Source of the DNA: Casuarius casuarius
Lineage: Eukaryota; Chordata; Aves; Casuariiformes; Casuariidae
DNA length: 64,000 bases
Reading direction: 5' to 3'
NCBI GenBank assembly: GCA_003342895.1
Contig: PTFA01000396.1
Coordinates: forward strand, 307,584 to 371,583
Part shown: in pieces, positions 51,101-63,900 of the stretch
Position numbering within the stretch: position 1 is the stretch's first letter
How the letters are laid out: every line of letters begins with the position of its first letter
Notes under the pieces: model-generated
What the model was told of the DNA's origin: nothing
Seen by the model: the letters and a program-made list of their open reading frames with translations, nothing else
Database searches by the model: none
Position numbers and translations under genes: made by a program

Positions 51101-52439
51101 TGTCAACCTGATGGGAGTAGCACCACACCTTGCTGAGAGCACCCATGCGTCTCTACAAGTGCCCCAGGGCTTCAAAAGCAGCTCTCCTGGCCTCAGCACC
51201 CATGCTTCAGCCCAGCAATACTCCTCCCCAGTGTCTCCTTCTTGTTCCAGTGCTGCTAAAACCTCAGCCCATTTGCAGGGGATGTGTGGCAGAGGGCACA
51301 TAGCTTCGACCTACAATCACCCCTGTGCCTCCATTTCATAATCATTTCCTCTCTGCTCTCTCGTTGTCAGAAATTATGAGCTGTTTGCAGATCAGCATAA
51401 AGAAAGTCACACTGTCACTGACAACAAACTTATCAAGCTTCAACCTGAATAATAAAGAGCTACAAAAAGCACAGAAATCTGGAAGCTGCTTGAAACTGCT
51501 TGTCTAACCTTAATTGTAGGTGTCCAAATGCCTGAAATTAGTATTTTATAAGAGAGAACAAAATGTACATTGATTCTGTGTATGAATCAGCAGTCCTTGA
51601 ACTCTACCTAGCAATCTTTTCTGTTTGAGCAAAAGATTACTTTTCAGAGAGCTATTCAGTGGTGATTTAAAGCCTGAAGGATGGCAATTCCACCAGGTCC
51701 TGAGGAAAGTTGTTCAACTGGCTAATTGCCTTTGCAAAAAATAAGTGCTCTTTTCCAGTCTGATAGCGTGTATCCTCAGCAACGAGGCCATTGGACTTTG
51801 GAGTTCTGCTGCAATGTTCCTCTTCCTCAGATACCCAAGCACACTCATTAAATGACGTCTCAGTTTCTCTACAATAAACTTTGTAGATCAAGTTTCTCTA
51901 CTCTCCTGCTATACAAATAAGCTCTTCAGAACCCATATTAATTTTGTTCCAGTTTTTTATCACACTCTGAAATGCTGGCACCAGGACTAAGCAGAGCGTT
52001 CCTGCATTGGGCTCCCTAGCACACTTCTCCCCTGCTCCCACTGCTCACCCCTCTGAGAACTGAGTTTTCTCTTTCTCAGCTACAGGATGGCACTCAACGG
52101 TGATGTTAGCTAGTTATCTCACACGTCCTCTGCAGAGACAATGCATTCCTGATATGGCCTCTACTCCTGCTAGCTTGACCAGCATGCTTTGCTCCTAGAT
52201 ATAAGAGCTTGCATTTAGCAGCATTAGAGGAGCCCAGCTTTCCAGCTGCCTCAGCTCAGGGACAATTGGCCTGTTATCATTTAACTGTCCTCCAACTTCT
52301 CCATCACCTCCATGTTTGTGCAAATAATTATTTAGTATTTTCATTTATACGCTGACAAAGCCACTGGGTAATGCAGGGCCAGGAACTGATACCTTCAGTA
52401 TTTCTTTACAAACAACTTCCAACTTCACTCCTTCCTGCT
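42119..52439 (-). other. Upstream intron, segment 6 (10 kb)
   Basis: The longest stretch without a recognised element. There are some locally repeated words, for example CCTTGGGACAA(A/G)TTAT twice at 47.13-47.18 kb and an imperfect 20-base tandem (GACTACGGCACTAGC / GACTATGGCGCTAATGC) at 48.88-48.92 kb. Several open frames of 100-210 codons fall here or overlap its left edge, on both strands. None has family motifs, splice logic or codon bias that I can point to. Confidence 0.5.
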
Positions 52440-53870
52440 GGACAACGATTTTCCGTTTGCATCTAGTTTATGAGAATGACCCCTTCCCCTGTTTCTAGGC
52501 CACCTACAATCGGCAACATCAATTTTGTGTGGTCCCTACTCTTAAATCGGAGTATCACCTTGAACAAAGTCAGAGGCCTTCATAGCTATGCATAACTTTG
52601 TCAACACAACTACTTTAATCAGCCAAAGTCATGCTCTTATCAAAAAGTGGAATCACACTTGTCTGACAAGGCCCGTTTCTTTACCGGCTGTGACGCCTAT
52701 CAATCTTTCCAAGCTCTCAGCAAACTGAAGTTTGGTTGGCCTGACAAGCACTCACTCATTGTCCCAGAATAACGCTGATACAGTGGCTTTTCTTCTACTC
52801 CGCTGGAATTCCTCGGGTGCCTATATTAATGATTCAAAGAGCTCCTTGGCTTATCCTTTAGGCAGTCTTGACTGTAAGTTAACCAGTTTTGTACATTTAG
52901 AAACACTGACATTTAACATTTTTCCTAATTACTGGAAGTAATTTTCCACTGGAACAGAAAATATTCCCTTAGACCAAGTCTTCTTCTTTCCAAACACCAA
53001 GAAATAGTTACTGGTTACGTCTGCCTTTTCTATTTCATAAGCAACAATTTTGCAACCCTGTTCAGAATGGAGCCTGTACCACTGCTAGGATTTCTTCAAT
53101 CCGGGCTTCATTTAAAGAATCCCTTCTTATTGTTCCAAACCCGCTGCCCAAAGGCTTTTCATTGGTACTCTTCATTTCTCTCATCAATTGTCTGAATTTC
53201 CTTTCAGATTACTTGTCCACGTCGCTTCCTCTGTTTTTCCATTCGTTATATTTTGGTTTATTTTATTGCTGCTTTCATCTCCTTTGTTAACCAAAACAGC
53301 TTTTTTAACTAAAGAAAGCATCTTTGCAAATGTAGGACTGTGGTTTCTTGGGGATCTAATAAAGAATTCTTGAACAACTCCCAATTATCATTCACATTTT
53401 TATGCTTCAGTTTTTCCTCCCACTAGATTTGGCCTATAATTATTTTCAGCTTGGGGAAATTGGGCCTTTTAGAGCACCAATCATACATATTATTGGTTGG
53501 GTCTTTTCACATAGCAAGTTAAGTTCAGTCACGATTACTCATACCTAAGCAAACATCCTTTTTAGTTCTGTGACCAATTCATTTTTATTAACCTGGATAA
53601 GGTCTGAAACTGCACTGCTTGAAGCCAGCTGTGATACCTTTTAGGTACAGTGTTATCCACCTGTGCTTTTTAGAACCTCAAGAGAAGGTTTCTTCCAGCG
53701 CTGCAAAAACTCACTTGAAATGCCCAAAAGGAAGTGCAATTTTTCTCCTCCTCTTTTTCTGGCAGGTACTTAAGGAGCCACTCACCTGAACCTTGTGTGA
53801 TACCACTAACAAGCTCACCTGTCCTCTGTATCACTGTTGTTTACCATCTACAACCTTGAGCTTTCCAGGT
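52440..53870 (-). mobile_element. Ancient CR1-like LINE, EN-RT linker and RT region, antisense to plus strand
   Basis: Minus-strand conceptual reading shows CR1 ORF2 in the correct order. At 53.4-53.3 kb it reads NVNDNWELFKNSLLDPQE (linker after the endonuclease domain). Next comes a basic stretch (KKLFWLTKE ... KAAI). At about 52.86-52.70 kb it reads ELFES-I-APEEFQRSRRKAT, followed by a QFAESLERLIG block, equivalent to LFESSW-GEIPEDWRKANV ... KVLERLI. At about 52.58 kb there is KASDFVQGDT, in the place of KAFDTVxHDxL. Many stops and indels. Orientation is the same as TRABD2A. The right part (53.45-53.87 kb) resembles the endonuclease-side sequence but is weaker. Edges approximate. Confidence 0.75.
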
Positions 53871-56800
53871 CTTCTGGCCTACCAACAGCTTCACAGCAAA
53901 TAAAATGAAATGCAGTGTCATCCTCTCTTCTTTCTCCATTTTATCCTTTCTAGAAAGCACGGATGTAGCTTCTTTATTTTTAAACATTCCGGCCATGCAG
54001 CTCATCCCACCAGACTCCAGCTGCAACAATAGCTGATTTACTTCAATAAATAGGCCTTATAAATTCACATAGGGCTGAAAGCTGTGATCAAATTACCCTA
54101 GCCTAATAAGTGACTGCACACTCATTGAACTGCAGTAACTGCCCAAGAGCAGTGCAGTGTTAGGCTTTACAGCATCATTTTTTTCCAGCAGTAACGCCAG
54201 TGTCAGCAGCTCCCAACTATTCCTCCTGTGCCTGTGCTCTGCAGGATCAAGAAGGAAGGGAGGCAGCTTATTCACCTTAGCAATCCTGTTGTCAAATGCA
54301 AGAGCACAGCAGTTCCCCCCCTGCAAGGAGAGAACAGGCAGTGTTAGCTCACCCCATCCCAGGCGGCCCAGCTCAGCCACGTTCCCCTGGTGTATGACTA
54401 CACCTCTCGAATGGTAGGAGATAAGTCAGCAGTCCGAGATATCCTGAGTGCGAGTCAGGGTGTTTTGCGCCTGACCTGCCTGCTGCACAGGTAAGGTAGC
54501 AAGCAGAGGATCTCTTTTCGTCTTTAACTTACTGGAAAGGGGAGTAGAGGAAGACTACAAGGTACCACCTCTCTGGCAGGTACCTACCATGGTCCCAAGG
54601 AGAATATACACGTACTTCATCTCAGGATGTCTGCAACTACTTGGATGAAGAAATCTCAGACCTAGAAATACTCAGTGGCCATTTTACCAGATATATCAGC
54701 AGTGGCAGGACTTCAGTCCCTCTCTCGAAAAGCTACAGAGGAATTAGGCATGTTTGTGCCTTTGGGGATACCCTGATACTCTGCGGGCAGGAACTTCCCT
54801 GAGCCTACCTGAGGGAAGTAAAGGGGAGCTCTTGTATAACCAGAGGCTGGGGTCATCCCATAGTCTGTGTTAACTGATACATACAGGTGGGCAAACAGCT
54901 GCAAATTCCCAGCAGAATATGGGACTTCAGCCAGAAAAGGTTAAGAGCACCAAAACAAGCTCAGATCATTGGCAGCAAATCTCTACCTGTCTAGCACTGG
55001 CTAAGGGCAGGTCTTTGCTGCTGAGATAGACCAGGTCAAACACATTAGCAACCACAGTGCCAAGCCTTCCCCGAGCTCCACTTCCCCAGGATGTCTCATG
55101 AAAGACACGGGGGAATTAGTTTCGAGCTGATCCTGTGCAGCTGTGGAAGGCCAGGCTGCTTTAGCCTGCGTTACCAGTGACTTTTTTGATAACTTATGTG
55201 CCCTTCCGCATGTGAGATGGAGAGGTACAACTGCAGGATGACGCCAGAGATTATGAGCACCTGAGCTCCCCGCATGCAGGGCAGAAGCCCAAGCAAAGGC
55301 AAGACTTATCTTCCACCTTTTTTCTTCAGGTGTGCCAGGGAGCCAGCACTCACTGTATGACTTGGGTCTGATGAAAGGTTTGCACATGGAGAGGAGGGCA
55401 AATGCTCAGGACAATGTTCAGACCAAAGTTCAAATTTTCTCAGCAGTGAAAATCTCTGCGATGCTAATCCAGCACTCCCAGCAAAGATCAGCCTTCCACC
55501 TGAAATCACTGAAAATTAGGCTTACGCTGAAGATGAGCAATCTGGGTCTGTAATAGCGGTACTGAAGACCTCACCAACATCCTGCCCTGGGACAGCCCTA
55601 GCACAGCACTGCGGGGCTGCAGCCCTCCTGCTGGTGCAGAGCTTCTGCTGCAATTTGTACAATCTGCCTCCACAAGAAGCCCAAACACTTCCACTAGCCC
55701 TGCAGTCAGCTCTTCAAGATGCCAGCGAGGTGCCCAACAGAAGACCTGCACAAGCCAAGCCAGGGAGCTGAAATGACGCAGCTCTGCGCTACCTTCCCTC
55801 ACGTGTTAGCTGCAACAAGTCCAAGCCAGGCTGGGAGCAGGCTCCCTGCTCAGCTGAGATACACGTGCTGCGTAACATAGCTCCTCCTTGGGCAGGCAGG
55901 ATGGCTTACACCGTGCAACATCCCAGGGAGCTGCCAAGGGCCACTTCTGCGGCACAGCATGATGCCCTCACCCCGAGCCACACATCCTCTCTCCGCAGCT
56001 GCTCCACATGGTCTTGCATGGCCCCGGCCCCTCCAGGTGACAAAACCTCACTGCTAGACATTGCCAGCAAAGCCAGCACCTCGGCTCTTACTGTCATGAG
56101 AGAGGAATACCTGCTGGATGAGGCTTGCTCTCTGGTAACATTGATTTCGTTACGGTGAAATCAGCCTGATTTGATGCACAGCTCGCAAACCCAGCTGATT
56201 TGACCTTGACAGCCTGATGGTCTGTGAAGATGTGAAAATATTTTTCTGATGTGCTGTTGCTTGCAGGGGTGAGAGGGGGTGTGCTTGTAAATGACACAAA
56301 GAACTAATATGACCTACACAGAAATTGATGGTTTGATTAAATACGATGAAAATCAGACTTGTAGTATAGAGTGCGCTAATGATGCTGTCTCTGTGCAGAA
56401 TGAACCATGCTCGGGAAGCAAAACAGGTTAACAGAAAAATACATAAAAGCTGCCATTTAGAAAATGTTCTTCGCTGGAAGGTTCCCTTAATACCTTTACC
56501 AGATGCTTCATAAGTCAAGTCTGAAACAGTGTATTTTTTGCCAAGGATTAATTCAAGTTCTGGCCAAACCTAGAAATCCTGCTAATCTTGTTAGAGCAGC
56601 ATAAAGAGACTGTGAGAAATGTACAAGGCCTGCTACCTACATCTCCCTTACAGAGTTATATGACAGGACTGTGATTACAAGAAATTGCAGACCTAAACAT
56701 TGTTACATATTTGATTTTAATTGACAGGATTGGATTTAAGTTGCATGGATCCCCTCATAAACCTCTCACTGGTTTCAGATTGCATCGCCAACTGCTCCCC

Positions 56801-58279
56801 AAGTGTTGACCTCTACATGCTCAACAAAGAAATTGTTAAGCTTCATGAAAAGGAGGGAAATATGGATTTCTGAGAGCCCTAGAAGGATATTGACAAACGT
56901 AGATCAACCGACCTATCCCTCATCCACTTCCAAGGTCACCTCCTATTCCCAGGGAGTAAAGTGAGCCTCTAACTGGCATCCTAATGCCTACATGGGCATC
57001 CCTCTTCTCCATGCGATAGGAAGGAAGGAGAGCGCTGCTGCAGAGTGGAGAGGGGCCGCAGGCGCCCCCAGCACAGCCTAGCTCTCTGCAACGCACCAAG
57101 CAAGTCCAGCACAGGGCACCTAGCAGGGCGCGGGGCCGGCACGCTCCACCCTGCCCCTGCTGTGCCAGCCGCTCGGCATCCCCCAGGGCTGAGTCCCTTC
57201 GCTTCAGCTGCTCACCTCTGCCACCCGGCCGGGAAAAGCGGCCACAGGAATGTTTGGGTTTTGTGCAAATGCGCCATGGACAGAGCGTGAAACCATGCAC
57301 TTCACCGCTGTGATTCAAGGAGGGTGGCGAGATTTACACGGAAGAGCAAGCATGCCCTGCAGAAAACTTCTGTCCTGCTCACGCCTAGCGACTGAGCATT
57401 TGCTGTAGCAGCCGAGCACGGTGAAGGCCACAACACCAAATGACAGCCAGCCTGCACCCCTGACCCCTCTGGCTCACTGGGAACTGCATTTGGATCTGAC
57501 TGGGGTTTTCAGCAGAAACAGAAAATTAAAGAATGACCAACCCCTGTCTGCCCCCAGAGGCTCTCGCTTCGTGTCTCCTCTCCAGCTCATGGCGGCGCAT
57601 ACAGTGTGATTCTTCCCCCAAACCTACCCTTCACTTCAAGCTGTCAAAGGCTTTGGGACTTCCTGAGACACAGGAGATGTCTGGGACGTTTCTGATGGTG
57701 ACTATTGTAACCACCCGTCAAGAACCTGCTTCATCCCTTTCGAAGCTGTTCACATTTCTGGTCTCCAAACACCCTGCATCCAGGTGTGCTGGAATTGAAT
57801 GTTGTGCTGTGTGAATGTACATCGACACACTGAGCCTGCTGCCTGATAAGTTTGTTGAGTAACCATCCTTCCTCTGTTTTGGAAAATAATGAATAATTGT
57901 TCCCTCTGCTCCCTCTCCACAATAGACCAGATAGAGCACCAGATATTTGAAAATTCTCTTTCCACCTCCCCTTCCTACTTGCCATCAACCTTTCTAATGA
58001 AAGAGCTAATAAAAGCCTCCATAAAGATTAGAGGAGAGAGGAACTGTGCATCAGCAAGGATATATGGAAACCATACCCAGTGCAAAAAAACTGGTAACTT
58101 TTTATGAGCTTTCAAGTTCACTTGGTAAAGGCAATAGCATCAATGAACAGACTTCTCAATAGCATTTGCCTTACTAATCCAAGCATATGACAACAGGAAT
58201 TTGGAGAAATACAAAATCAACACAGCACATATTGAAGAGAGAGAAAAACATGGTAGCCAATGGACCTGAAAATGTAACA
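53871..58279 (-). other. Upstream intron, segment 7
   Basis: No gene recognised. Local GC rises at 54.9-57.3 kb with a CpG-richer patch at 57.04-57.24 kb. Open frames on both strands in this GC-rich part are attributed to reduced stop-codon frequency. Confidence 0.5.
57040..57240. other. Small CpG-richer patch
   Basis: By hand I count about 13 CpG in 200 bases at roughly two-thirds GC (for example GGGGCCGCAGGCGCC, GGGCGCGGGGCCGGC, CACCCGGCCGGGAAAAGCGG), well above the surrounding intron. Observed/expected is borderline for a CpG island and the length is short. It could be an alternative promoter, enhancer or unmethylated element; no TATA box, initiator or first exon is recognisable. Confidence 0.35.
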
Positions 58280-59060
58280 GCAAATGAGAAACGATTGTGC
58301 ACACTACTGATGAGCTTTGCAGGGGAAGTTCTTTGCCCTACAGTATTTAACATTTATCAGCATCCCAGAGGGCAAAAAAAAATCATCACTAATGGAGTCT
58401 GTAGATGAAACAAAGGTCAGGAGAGCAAAATAATTAGAGCAGAGGCGCTGCATAGTCTGGCTCTCTTGTTAAAAGGAGGGTTGGCTTGCAGTTGATCTTG
58501 GCTGGGGAGACAAGCACCGGACCTTAATAACAAGGATAACACTCTCTCCTAGGAAGCAGTGAGACTGACAAGGACTTTGAAATACCCAAGCATGAGCTCT
58601 CAGAAGGCCACTATATCCAAAAGGGCCACTAAAAAACTTGGGTTGCGTAAAGTAGGGAAGATGAGAATGGTGACATCACCACTGTACCAAGCACAGGCGT
58701 GACAGCCACAATATGCTGTCCTCTGTCCCTAAGGCCCATGATTCAAGACAGGTGCTGCTTGGCTAGAGAAAGCCTATGAAGAGCTGAGAGAATGGTTAAT
58801 ATGTAGAAAACGTGCCCTACTGGGAAAGGCTCAAGGAGTTCCATCTGTTTTGTTTAAACAAAAAAAGAACATTAAAGGGTGAATTGATCACAGTTAATAT
58901 GTAGCTAAACAACTAAGACAAAGTTGATAGTAGAGGTTCTTTGGTAGAATACAAAACCTAACAAAATCAAATGGCTGAAAGCTAAAGTTAGGCTGTATTC
59001 TTATTCTGAATGTGTCCACGTTTGTTAACAAAACAAAAACAACAAAAAAAACCCACACCT
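58280..59060 (+). mobile_element. Ancient CR1-like LINE, RT to 3' region
   Basis: Heavily decayed element in sense on the plus strand. PTVFNIYQHPRG (58.34 kb) lines up with the CR1 PLLFNIFINDLD block. At 58398-58415 SVDETK stands where the RT catalytic FADDTK motif should be. Later blocks match the C-terminal RT and 3' region of old sauropsid copies: TGCCCTACTGGGAAAGGCTCAA, then TTTGTTTAAACAAAAAAAGAA, GTGAATTGATCACAGTTAAT, TGATAGTAGAGGTTCTTTGG and AAATCAAATGGCTGAAAGCT. Catalytic residues are partly lost (second Asp to Glu). Edges approximate; similarity fades near 59060. Confidence 0.8.
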
Positions 59061-60628
59061 TTGGAACTGCTGCCACAGGAGAGAGTGGGATCCCACTGCT
59101 GCAATGCAGGAACCAAGCTGGATCCCCATGGACCAACAACCTGCTATGGGCTGGAATGAAACTGTCCCACAGCTGCTATACTGGACGTGGTAGCAGTGCC
59201 TTCCAGTTTTTAGATAAGAAAGCAAGCTTCAGACTGGCTGCAGCCTTGCTTTTGAGGGAAAACACAGCAAGCACTGCCCCACAATTTGCATTTACTGCCA
59301 GGCTACAAGTAGTGGGCCCACAGTGCCAGGCATCAGACTGAACTGCGGCGTCAGGGACACCACGGCTGATCACCCTAGAGCTCTGTACCAAGACCTGAAA
59401 AACTCCTGACCTCAGCTTAGCATGACTGCCTTTCCCCACAAACAAGAAAGCATCACTGCTCCCCACTTCTCACTGTTGGTTTAGTTGCTTGATAAAACAA
59501 AGTTCCAGCCGAGAGCTCGTGTGGTCTCTGGACCCACCCCAGGTGCCCAGGACCCATCTCAGCCCACTCTGCCAGGGCTATACTCCTCCGGAGCAGCAGT
59601 GCTCTCACCCAAACACAGAGGATCTCGAACATCAGAGGGTGCATCTGCCAGCTGGCCCACCAACCTCGTGCTGCCTTGTCAGAGGAGATCAGGGTAAGCC
59701 CGGACATGAGCACTCCCAGAGCAGCACAGGCGACTCATAGCCCAGCCCTTGCTGACTGTGAAAACAGGAAAATACCCTGGCATGCTCACGTTATAACACT
59801 GGGAGCCAGCCAGAGGCAAAGGGCTGTCTTTGGGAGCTGAGAGGACAGAGACAGCTACATTTACTGCCTCATGGGTTCTGTTTCCATTGTGTAATACGCT
59901 GAGCAAATGGTATTTTTTAATGGGAAAATCCAGCTAGTGAATATTAGTGCAGAGTGCAAATACAAGGAGCTTCTCACAGTGCACGTGACCAGTGCAAACC
60001 TGTGCCACAGTGCAGTCTGCAGTTTGGGATTTCAAAGCCCTACCACAGAGTCCAGGCTTTTTTAAACAAAGTCTCTACTCTTCTGCATGCAGAGACAGCA
60101 GATCAACAAGATAATTGCCCTTTTACTGCCACAGGAAAAAGAACCTTGAACCCACCACGTAGTTAATAACATCTTAATTAAACTCTGATTATGACAATAC
60201 AAATGCAAACCCTTAGCTATTTTGGTGCCTGCCAGCCAATCTCTTCCCCATCCCTGATATCTAGACACAGAGGCTGCAGGTTTGTCTATATACAAACCAA
60301 AAACAAAACAAACAAATCTGGGTCACAGACTGCAAGAGACAAACATGCAAATAGGGCCAATTCAGTTGTTTCAGTTGCAGTTCATGTGCAGAAAAGCGTG
60401 ATGTTCCCATCACCTGAGGAGGGAGGGTTGTTACTGAAGCACATACATCTTTAAGTTACACCCTCAGGGTAGGAGATAGAATCACCTTACTGCAAATAGT
60501 GTCCTGTCTAACCTGTTCTCTAGTTCAGCAGTGAGTGGTCCCCTCTCAGCTCCAGAGAGACTCTCTTATCAACCAGCTGCTCTTAGCTTCAAGCTTGGAC
60601 ATAAGCTGCTTCTTCCAGAGCTCCCACC

Positions 60629-60733
60629 ATGTATCCTTCCTTGCTCTTCCTTTTTCTGGGGTGCTCCGTAACTGCTATGGCCAAAAGTGATCCTGAACCA
60701 GCATCTCGTGAACGGAAGCACTGCCAGATTTGA
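60629..60733 (+). CDS. Possible short secreted-peptide ORF or first-exon relic (34 aa)
   Basis: ATG in an optimal context (CCCACCATG) opens a 34-codon frame that begins MYPSLLFLFLGCSVTAMA, a hydrophobic run with small residues before a plausible cleavage site, then KSDPEPASRERKHCQI and TGA. This has the shape of a signal peptide plus the start of a mature chain. The 130 bases before it are pyrimidine- and AGCT-rich, like a 5' UTR. I recognise no protein family. If it is the first exon of a plus-strand gene there should be a donor before the stop; ATCTC|GTGAAC and TCC|GTAACT are the only weak ones. Chance occurrence is quite possible in 64 kb. Confidence 0.2.
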   Translation: MYPSLLFLFLGCSVTAMAKSDPEPASRERKHCQI

Positions 60734-60786
60734 CCTCATTACCCTGGAAATTAGAGACAGACATTATAATTTATCAACTAAGTATA

Positions 60787-60901
60787 GGGGGGGAAAAAAA
60801 TCCCCCCCCCTTTTTTTTTTTTTTTTTGTAAATCAAGAAATTACACCTGTTTTCTCCATTTTAATTCTTTAACATTTGGCTTTTTAAAAAAAAAAAAAAA
60901 A
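60787..60901. repeat. Homopolymer cluster G7 A7 T C9 T17 ... T5 A16
   Basis: G7 (60787-60793), A7, T, C9 (60802-60810), T17 (60811-60827); then, 53 bases on, T5 and A16 (60886-60901). G7 can pair with C9 and T17 with A16, making a strong potential fold. Such tracts are also typical sites of base-count errors. Confidence 0.85.
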
Positions 60902-63900
60902 GAAGAAAAGCTAAGGCTTAGTTCCAGGCCATCACTGCTGTTTCTCTAACTTCTTTAAAAGGGAAAGGTACAAAAGCAAACAACTCTTCCCCTCCCACAC
61001 AGAAAGGCAGAAAGGCTTGCTGGTGTCTTGGCTTCTCAGGTACTTCCTACTTTCCCTACAGATGTGGGCTGCTCCCCAAAAATAGTTTTATACCCGTGGC
61101 TGTCAAGCGTGGCCCTTGTACCTGGGAGGATACAAAAAGCAAGCAAGAAAAGCAATCCTATTGTCATGTCAGGAGGCTTATATTTGCTACGCAGGAGTCA
61201 GCATCTCTAACAAAAGCATATTTGGGGTCCAGAATTTGAAAGGTACTGAAACCCTTTTGAGAAAGGTAAGAATATCTCAGCACTTTGTTGATGGCAGTAG
61301 GTTACCATTCTGAGCAGAGAGCGAGAGAAACGTCCTAATTAACATAAAGTGATCATTTCTAGAAACTTCTGCTCTATTTTCTATCTGCAACCAACTAAAT
61401 GAGGAAGTGGTGCCAAAAAAAGATGCCAGAGAGATGACTTTCAAATGCTCAGTCTCAGAGCTGGAGCCAAGATTTCAGGAATAGTCAGTCCTTAGTGGCT
61501 CCCTGCCAGCCAACAAGTTGAGCACTTTTGAAGACATGACCACCTATCTTGATGCTCGGGTAGGAATTGGATTCTTTGGAAAGGTCTGGACACAAGCAAG
61601 CACTGTGAGGAAACAAAATTCTCAGATGAAGAATCACTGACAGATAGAGTCTTTCACCAAATGTCCCAGTCTTGGAGAAAACAGACCGGCCAGGGTCCTG
61701 GCTGGGAAGTGGTGATGGCTGGGCAATGTTTATATGCTTAAGCCCTGGTCCCACGAACAGGGTAGATGCAAGACCAGGCTCATTTTCTGAGCCAATACCA
61801 AACCGATTTTTAAGACAGAGATTTGCTAAGCTGAAACCAACAGCAAAGCTGTGAAAGGCTTTAGGCTGGAGTACTAATGCAGGCTAAAGTACTAGAGGTC
61901 CCAATACCACGAGGAACAAAATCTGCATCCTTAAAGTACTGCAACAAGAAATGCACTGCCCATGAAAGAAGGTGGGATGGGAGAAGAAAGTCTGTAAGAC
62001 CAGCTAGCATAAAAGCAGGAAAACAGACACCACGGCCCAAGTGTGGAGACAGACTAATCTTTCCATACTCCCAGAAGTTACATAGCTCTTGGAACAAGAG
62101 AGAGGGATTTAGGAGGCAGAAAAATACTGCATGGATAAAATCATTATGTATCATATAGAAATGATACTTTTATGGCCTGACTACGTGGGCAGCCAGCCTG
62201 AGTTGAGCAAGAACAGAGATATTTGGCAGGTGAAATAAGACAGAGTCATAAAACAAAAGATAAAGAGGAAATTAGAACAATACAGCCAAAGAAGAAAAAA
62301 GCCCTGTAACAGGGAGTACTAACTGATTTCCCCCCTCCGCCCTGCACAGGGACATGAAGGAAGCTTCTACCTTGGATTTGTTTGCTCTTTGCAGTTACTG
62401 AAGGTTGTGCAATCCCAGGTGGGCAATCAAAGACAAACTGCTCCAGAATTCACCTGCAATAACATACCCTGACCACCAGCAAGGTCTTGTCTGGTTGCAT
62501 GCATTGAGAAAAAGACCTAGCTAATAACAACGCATTGCTTGTAAGTAGCCTGGGAGCCCCCATCACCAAGTAGCACAAGCAGCTGTAAGAGCAGGTCACA
62601 AGCGGAAGACACAGCACACCTTGTGCAGAAACAAACTGAGAGCACTAAACTTGCTCATCTGCTGAGCAAGTCATCTCTCTGTTACTCTGCTACAACAGTA
62701 AGCGTTGCTTGCAAAGGATTAGACCATTTTTTATGGTTTTGCGTCCTCATTTTCCCCAAGAGAGTTTTATAAGTGCTCCCTGTGTGTTTGCTCACTTGAA
62801 AAGCAGACACGGAAGCAGTCTGATACTGGGGGTTCCCAGATAGGAACACGATATGAAGGGAAATGATTTTCAGACAGCCTGTTTCAAAATCTTTGTTTGA
62901 TTTTTATTAAACACATAATTAACTCAACTGCCTGAACAAACCGTGAGAAGAAAGCCCTTAAGTCAAAGATTTACAAAACTGCCAACTGTAAGAGTTCACA
63001 AGTCAGGTTCTAGAACAACCAAGAAATTGGCTTAAAACCCAACTCCCCCACCTGGACAACCACCCGGACCACACCTTCAGGCCTCGCTTAACAGCTAGGT
63101 TAGAAATAGACTGTGATTTTCCCGACAAGGGCTAAGTTTCTCCTCCAGGTCTCGTCACCTGGACCCCCTCAGCTGGGCTCTGCCTGTGAGAGCTCCCAAG
63201 ACTCACAGTAAATATCACAAGGCTGGACAACCCTGAACGTCACACCTGTGTCCCCAGTCCACACAGGTTCCCTGCTCACACGAGATTTATTCTATGCAGA
63301 AAACAAAAGAAACAGCACAGACAGCTACTGTCTTTGGAGACAGCTGGTTGAAGGCCTGAAGTGACCGGCAGCAGTTGCATAGGCTTAGGTGGCTGTGATT
63401 TGCAGGTCATATTTTTCAGCCTCCTGACCACTGTCTTGTAAGGCAGCAGAGAAAGCACATAGTCCCCTTTTCGATCCTGCTAAAACACAGGGTAATGGTG
63501 TTAATAAAGCCTTGACCAAATACGGGATGGAGGAGATGAGGCTTCCCCGCCTGTTCCTCCTGTGGCTGTGGCTGACACCAGTGTGAGAGCACGAGGCATT
63601 CAATGCACGATTCAGCAGAAGATAAGAGATGAGAACAAGGCCACCCAGCTCTGAACAAGGGGGACCGAGGACAGCAAGTGCCTCACGTGTGATCGAGGAT
63701 TGCACAAGCGATGCGCTCTCTGCCGCTCTACTATTCCCTTCATCATATCCCCCAGTTAAAGCTGGCAGGGGTAGAGGTACCTGCAGCACCTGCTGTCCCT
63801 GCCGTTGTTGGGCTGCACCTCCCCTTCTGCTCCTTCACCTCTCTAGCAGAGGGGGAACATCTCTGCGTCAGTGACAGGACAGGCTCCAGTACGTGGGGAA

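Noticed and set aside
56920..57318. 132-codon minus-strand frame across the CpG-richer patch, considered as a TIKI first exon with signal peptide
   Set aside because: It has no hydrophobic signal sequence at the start, no TIKI N-terminal similarity and no convincing donor; high GC explains the lack of stops.
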